Below, piece by piece: positions 1-6,610 of a stretch of 64,000 bases of DNA; position 1 is the first letter of the stretch, and every line of letters starts with the position of its first letter. The stretch spans positions 62,001 through 126,000 of the forward strand of contig NZ_JQMG01000001.1 of assembly GCF_000744605.1 (NCBI RefSeq). Direction: 5' to 3'. A model generated the notes under the pieces. The model saw nothing but the letters and a program-made list of their open reading frames with translations. It ran no database searches and had not been told where the DNA came from. Source of the DNA: Methylotenera sp. L2L1 (GTDB lineage: Bacteria > Pseudomonadota > Gammaproteobacteria > Burkholderiales > Methylophilaceae). The position numbers and the translations under genes were made by a program.

Positions 1-1081
1 GATTAAGCGTGTACATAATGCCGTTACGGTCAATGTGCGTAAGAAGCGGTGTCATTTTGCCTTGAACAGGTTGATCAGTAAGCACCATTTGGTTCACACC
101 TGCAAAGTCCCACTCATCATGTGGTGTCTTTTGGTAGCCCCACTTTGCTTCGCCCGTATCTACATCACGCGCCCAAATAGTCATCGTCCACTTATTATCA
201 CCAGGGCGCATGGTTTCGTTCCAAGGTGCAGGATTACCTGATCCGTAATAGAACAAGTTCAATTTAGGGTCATATGCATACCAACCCCAGTTAGTACCGC
301 CACCGATTTTCCAAGCATCACCTTCCCATGTTTTGGTACCTAAACCAAATTGACCATAGTGGGGATTATGTTCATTAAAGTTTTTAGCTAAGCGAATTTC
401 ATTATCAGGACCAGTTGCAAATGCACGCCATTTCAATGCACCAGTTTTTATATCAACAGCATTCACCGCACCACGCACACCCAACTCAGCGCCAGAACAA
501 CCAATTAACACGGTATCTTTCACCACATAAGGCGCTTGCGTAAACGTCATGCCAACTTTAGGATCACAAAGCTCCACTTTCCAATTGACCTTACCCGTTT
601 TTGCATCTAAAGCTAATAAGTGGCCATCCGCTTGCTTTTTAACGATTTGACCAGCACCATAAGCCACGCCACGGTCAACAATATCGCAACACATGACTGC
701 TTTAGTAGAAGCGTCTTGTTTTGGCTTATGAGACCAAACAATTTTGCCTGGGTCATTTAAGTTAACAGCGAACGTATTATTTGGAAATGCTGAATGGATA
801 TACATCATGTCACCAATCACAAGTGGCGCACCTTCATGACCATGCAATACACCGGTTGAGAATGACCAAGCAGCCTTAACATTCTTTACATTGTTTTTAT
901 TAATCTGATCTAAAGTACTATTGTGCTGGCTGTTATAACCACCAGTTTGTGTTGCCCATTGGTTTGGGTCATTCACACGTTTGGTTAAATCCTCATCTGC
1001 AAAAGCAGTTTGCGCTGCTGCAAGAACAAGTAAACCGCCGATTGCTGCACTAACACTGACGTTAGCAACTTTGCGTTTCAT
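1..1081 (-). CDS. mxaF: Methanol dehydrogenase large subunit, calcium (MxaF) type, C-terminus cut by window edge
   Basis: Periplasmic PQQ-dependent alcohol dehydrogenase that oxidises methanol to formaldehyde and passes electrons to cytochrome cL. Only the first 360 codons of roughly 600 are present. A 28-residue signal peptide ending in TAFA is followed by the mature start DEDLTKRV. The vicinal disulfide pair CC is at residues 131-132 (mature 103-104). Calcium ligands and catalytic base are at E199, N283 and D325, which are mature 171, 255 and 297. The active-site motif reads [12 protein letters not shown]; Ala rather than Asp two residues after the catalytic Asp marks MxaF rather than lanthanide XoxF. 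The ATG follows a GGGAG ribosome site. mxaJ, mxaG and mxaI would be expected further left, outside the window. Confidence 0.96.
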   Translation of the reverse strand, partial: MKRKVANVSVSAAIGGLLVLAAAQTAFADEDLTKRVNDPNQWATQTGGYNSQHNSTLDQINKNNVKNVKAAWSFSTGVLHGHEGAPLVIGDMMYIHSAFPNNTFAVNLNDPGKIVWSHKPKQDASTKAVMCCDIVDRGVAYGAGQIVKKQADGHLLALDAKTGKVNWKVELCDPKVGMTFTQAPYVVKDTVLIGCSGAELGVRGAVNAVDIKTGALKWRAFATGPDNEIRLAKNFNEHNPHYGQFGLGTKTWEGDAWKIGGGTNWGWYAYDPKLNLFYYGSGNPAPWNETMRPGDNKWTMTIWARDVDTGEAKWGYQKTPHDEWDFAGVNQMVLTDQPVQGKMTPLLTHIDRNGIMYTLN

Positions 1082-1192
1082 ATTGATCGTCTCCCTATAA
1101 ATTGGTTAAACCGTATAAATCCGAAGCCATCATGATTATCAATTTGGCGAGGTGCATTATGTGCCTTGGCTATTTTCCAAATAAGATGAAAC

Positions 1193-1272
1193 ATTCCCGA
1201 TGAAAAATGAAATTACTCATTGCAGTTACATCTTGTAACTAGTTATTTACCTCATTACACATCGTCGGGAAT
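1193..1272. promoter_or_regulatory. Divergent mxaF / two-component regulatory region with inverted repeats
   Basis: The region between mxaF and the kinase gene holds an exact inverted repeat, ATTCCCGA (1193-1200) and TCGGGAAT (1265-1272). Inside it lies a perfect palindrome AGTTAC-N5-GTAACT (1224-1240). Both are plausible operator sites for a response regulator acting on mxaF and/or the kinase gene. No clear consensus -35/-10 pair was found for mxaF. Binding is inference. Confidence 0.4.
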
Positions 1273-1318
1273 TATTCCCCTATTCAAGATTCTGTATTTA
1301 CAGAACAATCACTCCCTT

Positions 1319-2263
1319 ATGAAAATCAAAGAACTCTGGAATTTACGTAAGGACTCTCAACGCGATGCAGCGGTTATTGCAGTCGTCATTGCGCTGATAT
1401 ATATCCTCATATTGTCAGTTAACTTAGCAGAAACGCTTGCCAATTGGTTTGCACAGTACGAAGAAGTACAACTAGATGAAGTGCCATTCCTCTTGTTACT
1501 AATCGCTCTTGGAATGGCATGGTTCTCAAGACGAAGAATGGTTGAACTGAATAAGGAAATTCATCTGCGTGTATCAGCAGAAGAAAAAATCATGCAACTA
1601 CTAGTACAAAACAAAGCACTCACTAGACACGTATTAAAAATCCAAGAGGCCGAACGCTTACATCTTGCTAGAGATTTACATGATGATATTGGGCAATATT
1701 TATTAGCGATTCGCTTAGATGCATCTGCATTAAATTTAAGTAAAAAAGATCAAAACCTACATGCATCTACCACCCTTTATGCAAAAAGAATTTTAGCCAA
1801 TGCCCAGCATATACAAGAGATGACCAGAACACTGATGCGTCGCCTAAGGCCAGCACCAACCAGTAGCCAGGACTGCACAGCAGCCATCAGCATATTGATT
1901 AAAGAGTGGCATGAGCAACAGCCACATATTCATCTAGAGATAAATGTTGAGGCCTGCTCCTCTTTATTCACAGAACAAATCAACATCACCATTTATAGAT
2001 TTATCCAAGAGGCGCTCACCAACATATCAAAACATGCTAATGCGCAACAGGTAAGCGTTTCCCTAAAATCAAGCTCAAATGAACATGGGCAATTGATATG
2101 TATAGAGATTATTGACGATGGCGTTGGATTTAAAGCAGAAGAAACCTCTTATGGCATGGGCATTATCGGCATGCGTGAGCGCATTGACGCAGTCAATGGC
2201 ACGTTCATTGCAAAAAACAATTTGAGCAAAGGGGTCACGATTAGTGCACAGATCCCTATCTAG
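1319..2263 (+). CDS. NarL/UhpB-type sensor histidine kinase, MxaY-like by position
   Basis: Membrane sensor kinase of 314 residues, probably controlling methanol dehydrogenase expression. Two membrane segments at about 17-36 and 55-69 flank a very short periplasmic stretch rich in acidic residues. A coiled-coil linker leads to a HisKA_3 box, RDLHDDIGQ, with phospho-acceptor His121. The HATPase domain shows an N box (QEALTNISKHAN), a DDGVGF G1 box and a GMGIIGMRERI G2 box. An in-frame upstream ATG at 1220 would add 33 residues overlapping the palindromic operator, so the ATG at 1319 is preferred, although no good ribosome site precedes it. It is divergent from mxaF and directly upstream of its response regulator, the arrangement known for mxaYX of Paracoccus; the MxaY identity is positional inference. 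Confidence 0.85.
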   Translation: MKIKELWNLRKDSQRDAAVIAVVIALIYILILSVNLAETLANWFAQYEEVQLDEVPFLLLLIALGMAWFSRRRMVELNKEIHLRVSAEEKIMQLLVQNKALTRHVLKIQEAERLHLARDLHDDIGQYLLAIRLDASALNLSKKDQNLHASTTLYAKRILANAQHIQEMTRTLMRRLRPAPTSSQDCTAAISILIKEWHEQQPHIHLEINVEACSSLFTEQINITIYRFIQEALTNISKHANAQQVSVSLKSSSNEHGQLICIEIIDDGVGFKAEETSYGMGIIGMRERIDAVNGTFIAKNNLSKGVTISAQIPI

Positions 2264-2326
2264 GCTTATTTAAAAATGAATACAGCGATTAAAAATCAAT
2301 GTCACAGAAATTATTGGGGTAAATGA

Positions 2327-2965
2327 ATGAATAAATCAATTTTATTAGTGGATGACCACGCAGTAGTAAGGCAAGGTCTAAAAAGCTTACTAGGTCAATG
2401 GGGCTATCGCGTAGTGGCAGAAGCTTCCAGTGGCGAATCCGCGATATTGTTATGGCAAGAGCACCAGCCGAGTTTAGTTCTTATGGATTTAGATATGCCA
2501 GGACTAGGCGGTTTAGAGGCATTACAAAGAATCCTGGCACGTAGCAAAGATGCCAAAGTCCTCATCTACAGCATGCATGATGACAACATCTATGCCATGC
2601 GTGCAATTCAAGCAGGTGCAAAAGGCTACGTTGTTAAAACAGATGACGTAAGTATCTTATTAGAAGCGGTTGATAAAATCATGAAAGGCGGAAAATTTAT
2701 TGAACAAAAGCTAGCGCAACACCTCGCAATCGACTTAATCAATGAAGCCAACAAACCTTTAGAGAAGCTCTCCCCTAGAGAGTTTGAGGTATTTAGGCAG
2801 CTAGCATCAGGCAACTCGCTAAGCATCATTTCCGATAGTTTAAACATTAGCTATAAAACCGTTGCAAACATTCAAACCCAAATCAGACAAAAGCTCAACG
2901 TACACACAACCGCTAATCTTGTTCATCTCGCCATTCAGTTTGGCGTCACTCAAAGTAAAACCTAA
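2327..2965 (+). CDS. NarL/FixJ-family response regulator, MxaX-like by position
   Basis: DNA-binding response regulator of 212 residues. The receiver domain has the acidic pocket DD at 9-10, phospho-acceptor Asp54 in LVLMDLDMPG, and a conserved Lys in GAKGYVVK. The C-terminal LuxR-type helix-turn-helix begins LSPREFEVF and continues with SYKTVANIQTQI as the recognition region. It follows the kinase by 63 bases and is the evident partner. A GGGGTAA stretch precedes the ATG. By position it may regulate the divergent mxaF operon, as MxaX does in Paracoccus; the target is not shown by sequence alone. Confidence 0.88.
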   Translation: MNKSILLVDDHAVVRQGLKSLLGQWGYRVVAEASSGESAILLWQEHQPSLVLMDLDMPGLGGLEALQRILARSKDAKVLIYSMHDDNIYAMRAIQAGAKGYVVKTDDVSILLEAVDKIMKGGKFIEQKLAQHLAIDLINEANKPLEKLSPREFEVFRQLASGNSLSIISDSLNISYKTVANIQTQIRQKLNVHTTANLVHLAIQFGVTQSKT

Positions 2966-3008
2966 TTATCGACCATCACTAGATATCAACCATTAAAGGA
3001 TCATCATT

Positions 3009-3389
3009 TTGAAAAACACCAAACCATCTTTAACACTGGCAATTACAGGACTGATTACCAGCCTGTTTTTCAGCAATCTAAGCTTTGCAGAAAACGCTAA
3101 ACCAAATAACACCTACCAAGAAATGGAATTTATCCAAACGTTCAAAGGTAAAAACAAAGCCTTCGTACTGCAAACATTAGGCCAACCAACCAAAAAGAGT
3201 AAACCTGTCAAACCATCTAATGCAGACAGCATTGTAGGCCAAGCAAATGGCCCCGCTAACTTAAAGAAGGATGAGATTGAAATGTGGTACTACTTTAACC
3301 TAGTGAAATACAACTCGAAAAACACTTATAAACAAGCTGAAATTACCTTCATTAACGATGCTGCAACCAATATGATGTTCCTGAACTAA
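3009..3389 (+). CDS. Small secreted protein of unknown function
   Basis: 126-residue protein starting at a TTG codon behind an AAAGGA ribosome site. It has a classical signal peptide with a hydrophobic core at about 9-24 and cleavage near SFAEN. The mature part is polar and Lys/Asn-rich, containing FKGKNKAFVLQTLGQPTKKS and a conserved-looking EIEMWYYFNLVKY segment. The pattern 'K.FVLQTLGQPT' is reminiscent of SmpA/OmlA-like folds, in which a short helix precedes G.P and a W-Y-Y strand, but the assignment is weak. It follows the response regulator by 43 bases on the same strand, so co-transcription is likely. Confidence 0.7.
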   Translation: MKNTKPSLTLAITGLITSLFFSNLSFAENAKPNNTYQEMEFIQTFKGKNKAFVLQTLGQPTKKSKPVKPSNADSIVGQANGPANLKKDEIEMWYYFNLVKYNSKNTYKQAEITFINDAATNMMFLN

Positions 3390-3434
3390 ATATTGTGTAC
3401 CTCAAAAAACTAACCATTTAGGCATATTTTACAC

Positions 3435-3797
3435 ATGGCAATTACCAAACTGACACAAGATAACTTCAAAACAGTCATCGAATCTAACCCTTTTGTCGTC
3501 ATCGACTTCTGGGCACAATGGTGCGAACCATGTTTAATGTTTAGCAGTACTTTTGAAAATGTAGCTTCAAAACACCCAGATATCATGTTCTGCATGCTGG
3601 ATACAGAAACCAATGCGGAGATTGCTTCGTACTTTAACATCGAGCAGATACCATGCGTACTTGCCATTAAAAATCAAATAGTAATTGATGGCGTAGTCGG
3701 GGTCATGCCCGAATCATCATTTGAAGAAAGCCTGCGACAATGGAAAGATTTTGATACCACGGAAATCAATCGACATTTTGCAGAAAAAGATGCCTGA
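3435..3797 (+). CDS. Thioredoxin-like protein with WCEPC active site
   Basis: 120-residue thioredoxin fold without a signal peptide. The redox motif is WAQWCEPC at about residues 26-33 (Glu replaces Gly of the standard WCGPC), and the cis-proline strand is QIPCVLAI, where a third Cys follows the cis-Pro. The C-terminus carries an extra acidic helix. It lies in the run of genes behind the mxa-type two-component system. A close paralog with WCDPC is encoded at 47667-48038. The altered dipeptide between the cysteines should change redox potential compared with housekeeping thioredoxin; the substrate is unknown. Confidence 0.88.
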   Translation: MAITKLTQDNFKTVIESNPFVVIDFWAQWCEPCLMFSSTFENVASKHPDIMFCMLDTETNAEIASYFNIEQIPCVLAIKNQIVIDGVVGVMPESSFEESLRQWKDFDTTEINRHFAEKDA

Positions 3798-3808
3798 AAA
3801 TATTCACC

Positions 3809-4501
3809 ATGGCCATACGCTGTTTAACAGTACTCATCACACTATGCCTGACTAGTCAGGCATGTTTATCTGCCGAGCAAACAAAGCAGCAAAACACCAC
3901 TAAAAAAGCTAAAGCACAACATGTAACGCCTGCCATACCCAAGGTTAGCGAAGTATTCAAAATTCAAACCGATGACCTCAGACAATTGATGTTACAACTA
4001 TATCAATGCAACCAAAAAGACCTATTAAAAAGTACAAAAGTAAGTGCAGAAGAACTCACGCAATGGGTATTTGAAGGCCCCTTTGGCTGGAAGTTCGATG
4101 CAATCAGACAAGCGCAATCAATAGATGCTCTATCTTTAAGCTTTAGCCCAGAATATCAAGGCGACCGCATACTCCCACTTATCACAGGCCTGCATACAAT
4201 GCTGGTGCAAGCCTATGGGGGTGAGAACGAGTTTACATTCACAAAAAAAATATTACCAAAAAATCTATATCATGCAGCCCGTAATATTGAAATTACACGC
4301 CAGAAATTAATCAACACATCAAATGACACCCATCATTTTCATGCCAATTGCACTAGCAAACAAATAAATGAAATTGATAATACACTTACAAATATCATAA
4401 AACGTACCGACCATTATGCACACAGTATTGGATACACCCTATCAACTAAAGAGAGCGCTGTCTATTTGGATTCCAGCACCTCAGAATTTATAAGATTTTA
4501 A
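3809..4501 (+). CDS. Secreted protein of unknown function
   Basis: 230 residues with an N-terminal signal peptide (hydrophobic stretch at about 6-20, then SAEQTKQQ). The mature protein is mostly helical by eye. It includes a YQCNQKDLLKST segment and a late DTHHFHANCTSKQ segment, so the two Cys could form a disulfide. It starts 11 bases after the thioredoxin-like gene and is followed 14 bases later by another secreted protein, which suggests an operon. I do not recognise a family. The paired Cys and the adjacent thioredoxin-like gene are suggestive only. Confidence 0.68.
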   Translation: MAIRCLTVLITLCLTSQACLSAEQTKQQNTTKKAKAQHVTPAIPKVSEVFKIQTDDLRQLMLQLYQCNQKDLLKSTKVSAEELTQWVFEGPFGWKFDAIRQAQSIDALSLSFSPEYQGDRILPLITGLHTMLVQAYGGENEFTFTKKILPKNLYHAARNIEITRQKLINTSNDTHHFHANCTSKQINEIDNTLTNIIKRTDHYAHSIGYTLSTKESAVYLDSSTSEFIRF

Positions 4502-4515
4502 TTGGGAAGTTCAAT

Positions 4516-4878
4516 ATGCTCAAAAAAACAACAATTACCTTTATTAGCTGTTTAAGTATTTTTCAAACAACGCAATTAATTGCCAGTGAAGAAAAACTAA
4601 GGACAGCTATTGAACATGTGCAATTGACAGAAACAGATACTGCAGACTGTTCAATCAGCGATGGCAAGCTAATTTCTATTAAGAATACAAATCCAAACAA
4701 CACCTTGCATGTATGGATTGATCGATGGTTTATGAGTGTTCAAACGCCCGATCACACTAAACAAATACTACTGCCGAATACAGAAGCAACACCGCTTGGG
4801 TGCTCGAAAGCAAAATCAGGTGGTGATCAGCATTGGACGATATACAGTGTAGAAATAATGCCATTAAAAACTGAGTAA
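4516..4878 (+). CDS. Small secreted protein of unknown function
   Basis: 120 residues with a signal peptide (TFISCLSIFQTTQLIA then SEEKL). The mature domain contains DTADCSISDGKLISIKNTNP and LGCSKAKSGGDQHWTIYSVE, giving two Cys that may pair, and looks like a small beta-rich domain. A GGGAAG site precedes the ATG. It is the last gene of the plus-strand run that begins with the sensor kinase. No family recognised. Confidence 0.65.
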   Translation: MLKKTTITFISCLSIFQTTQLIASEEKLRTAIEHVQLTETDTADCSISDGKLISIKNTNPNNTLHVWIDRWFMSVQTPDHTKQILLPNTEATPLGCSKAKSGGDQHWTIYSVEIMPLKTE

Positions 4879-4991
4879 GCAAAGCGCGTAGCAGACAAAT
4901 AGACATTGCAGGCATATAAAACATGACTGCAGTAAAACCTGCTCTCAACCACCTCAGTTGTACAAGCTCGGCTGAATTAGCTTAACAAACC

Positions 4992-5201
4992 TTACACACT
5001 ACTTTTGCGTTGCTCGGCTAGACTCTTTAAAAATGCTGCAACATCCCATTCGCAACCACCACAGCCTGAAAGTGCCCCTGTCCATCTAGAGATAGCGTCC
5101 ATATCCATCCCTTGCTCAAACAGACGTTGCATTTCATCACGCGTAGTACCACTACAATGGCACATCACTTCATCTGTTGGATTGGCATGCTTTGCGTTCA
5201 T
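4992..5201 (-). CDS. BFD-type [2Fe-2S] ferredoxin-like protein
   Basis: 69-residue protein matching the bacterioferritin-associated ferredoxin / (2Fe-2S)-binding BFD domain. The Cys pattern is CHC at about 14-16 and CGGC at 47-50, the C-x-C-n-C-x-x-C spacing expected for this cluster. BFD domains serve as iron-release partners of bacterioferritin or as modules of larger redox enzymes. No bacterioferritin gene is adjacent, and the gene stands alone between convergent neighbours. The ATG follows a short AT-rich region with no obvious Fur site. Confidence 0.82.
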   Translation of the reverse strand: MNAKHANPTDEVMCHCSGTTRDEMQRLFEQGMDMDAISRWTGALSGCGGCEWDVAAFLKSLAEQRKSSV

Positions 5202-5440
5202 GGATTAGGTTTGCTTCAACGTTTATGACTATTTGCAGTTTAGCATCATGGTTTAATTATGTATAACAGCACAAAACTAAAGCAAATTGAAAAGATAGAA
5301 GAAAGATAAAAAAATAAAAGAGAGTGCAATGATGCAAAAGCTAGTACTACCAAGCTATATGCAGTCAAGACTAACATATTGGTTTGAAGCAACTATTACT
5401 TAGAATAAACTAACTTAAAAAACTTGCTACTTTACCGCAT

Positions 5441-5479
5441 AAAAAAACGGCGAATACATCACTGTATTCGCCGTTTTTA
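5441..5479 (-). terminator. Rho-independent terminator after the tRNA cluster
   Basis: A 13-bp stem AACGGCGAATACA / TGTATTCGCCGTT (5446-5458 and 5463-5475) with a 4-base loop is followed on the minus strand by a run of T. It lies just downstream of the last tRNA-Gly. The A-run on the other side makes it potentially bidirectional. Confidence 0.85.
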
Positions 5480-5484
5480 CTATT

Positions 5485-5560
5485 TGGAGCGGGAAACGAG
5501 GCTCGAACTCGCGACCTCAACCTTGGCAAGGTTGCGCTCTACCAGCTGAGCTATTCCCGC
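5485..5560 (-). tRNA. tRNA-Gly(GCC), copy 1
   Basis: 76 nt including an encoded CCA. The acceptor stem is GCGGGAA/TTCCCGC, the D-loop region is AGCTCAGCTGGTAGAGC, the anticodon loop is TTGCCAA with anticodon GCC, and the T-arm contains GTTCGAGCC. It is identical to the copy at 5803-5878. It is the promoter-distal gene of the uvrC-pgsA-tRNA transcription direction. Confidence 0.97.
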
Positions 5561-5614
5561 CTGACTAAAACCAATTAAAACTGCCAAATTAATACAAAAA
5601 CCACTACTAAACAC

Positions 5615-5688
5615 TGGAGGCGCGAGCCGGAGTCGAACCGGCCTAAACGGCTTTGCAGGCCGCGGCATAACCGCTTTGCTATCGCGCC
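5615..5688 (-). tRNA. tRNA-Cys(GCA)
   Basis: 74 nt including CCA. The acceptor stem is GGCGCGA/TCGCGCC, the anticodon loop is CTGCAAA with anticodon GCA, and the T-arm contains GTTCGACTCC. It sits between two identical tRNA-Gly genes. The Gly-Cys order downstream of pgsA is the same as glyW-cysT in enterobacteria. Confidence 0.97.
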
Positions 5689-5764
5689 AATGTTGGCATT
5701 ATATACCATACAACAGAAGTACATTCATTGATGATAAAACCAAAGAGGCATACTTTTTAAAACT

Positions 5765-5796
5765 AAAACGGCGAAGCTTTTATGCATTCGCCGTTT
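5765..5796 (-). terminator. Hairpin after upstream tRNA-Gly, probably duplicated with it
   Basis: AACGGCGAA / TTCGCCGTT arms (5767-5775 and 5787-5795) lie just downstream of the tRNA-Gly copy at 5803-5878. The stem bases and the flank joining it to the tRNA 3' end match the hairpin after the other tRNA-Gly. The T-run is interrupted, so it may act as a processing or leaky termination signal. Confidence 0.5.
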
Positions 5797-5802
5797 ATTA
5801 TT

Positions 5803-5878
5803 TGGAGCGGGAAACGAGGCTCGAACTCGCGACCTCAACCTTGGCAAGGTTGCGCTCTACCAGCTGAGCTATTCCCGC
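5803..5878 (-). tRNA. tRNA-Gly(GCC), copy 2
   Basis: 76 nt including CCA, identical base for base to the tRNA-Gly at 5485-5560, with anticodon GCC. It is the first tRNA after pgsA, 74 bases downstream of the pgsA stop. The shared 3' flank with the other copy suggests a local duplication around tRNA-Cys. Confidence 0.97.
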
Positions 5879-5952
5879 GTGTCGTTAAGACAGGCGCCAT
5901 TATAGAGGGTTTGAAGATATCGTCAAGTACTAGATACGCATTTTTTATTAAA

Positions 5953-6549
5953 TTATTTGCGGTTTATTTTTGGCATTGCAGCACGTAAATAATAAGCCAT
6001 TGATAGCAATGTTAAAAATGCTGCGATCACGATTAGCACCTGTCCAAATAATTTGGTGGGGAACATGCCTAGGTTCGCCACCTCAATACTGTCCCAATAC
6101 AATAAAAATAAAATTGCGATCATTTGTACCGCTGTTTTTACTTTACCTATCATTGCGACACCTACGCTACTGCGTTGGCCTTCACCTGCCATCCACTCAC
6201 GCAATGCACTAATAGCAATTTCACGACCAATAATAATCAAAGCCACCACAGCACCTACGCGCTCAAACTCAACTAATACGATTAATGCCGCAGCTACCAT
6301 TAACTTATCGGCAACAGGGTCTAAAAAAGCCCCAAACGAAGAAGTTTGGTTTAGCTTCCGCGCCAAGTATCCATCCAGCCAATCCGTAAATGCAGCGACT
6401 GCAAAGATTGCGGTCGCTGTTAAATTTACCCAATGTGCTGGAATGGCACCAAACGCTTGCGGGTTTGTGGGCAAATAAAAAATAATGACAAATACTGGTA
6501 TCAACAAGATACGGAGCCATGTCAGCATGGTTGGGATGTTGCAAGTCAT
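5953..6549 (-). CDS. pgsA: CDP-diacylglycerol-glycerol-3-phosphate 3-phosphatidyltransferase
   Basis: Integral membrane enzyme that makes phosphatidylglycerol phosphate from CDP-diacylglycerol and glycerol-3-phosphate. The CDP-alcohol phosphotransferase signature is complete: DWLDGYLAR, then after eight residues G, then three residues later DPVAD. About five membrane helices are visible. The start chosen gives MTCNIPTMLTWLRILLIPV, the usual family N-terminus, behind a GAGA site; an upstream ATG at 6591 would add 14 atypical residues. It follows uvrC by 61 bases and precedes the tRNA cluster, a gene order shared with E. coli. Confidence 0.95.
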   Translation of the reverse strand: MTCNIPTMLTWLRILLIPVFVIIFYLPTNPQAFGAIPAHWVNLTATAIFAVAAFTDWLDGYLARKLNQTSSFGAFLDPVADKLMVAAALIVLVEFERVGAVVALIIIGREIAISALREWMAGEGQRSSVGVAMIGKVKTAVQMIAILFLLYWDSIEVANLGMFPTKLFGQVLIVIAAFLTLLSMAYYLRAAMPKINRK

Positions 6550-6610
6550 ATAGTTAATCTCAAAAAAATAACAATTCTTATCAATTGCCAATTACCAACT
6601 ACCAATTACT

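Noticed and set aside
35-241. Plus-strand 68-codon reading frame
   Set aside because: Lies wholly opposite the well-supported mxaF gene and has no ribosome site or recognisable product.
1-1081. XoxF-type methanol dehydrogenase
   Set aside because: The XoxF-specific Asp two residues after the catalytic Asp is Ala (WDFAGVN).
1220-1318. Extended N-terminus of the sensor kinase
   Set aside because: Would run through the palindromic operator and adds a non-conserved 33 residues before the first membrane helix.
5480-5988. Three short reading frames over the tRNA cluster
   Set aside because: They translate tRNA-Gly and tRNA-Cys sequence; peptides such as ERNLAKVEVASSS arise from tRNA bases.
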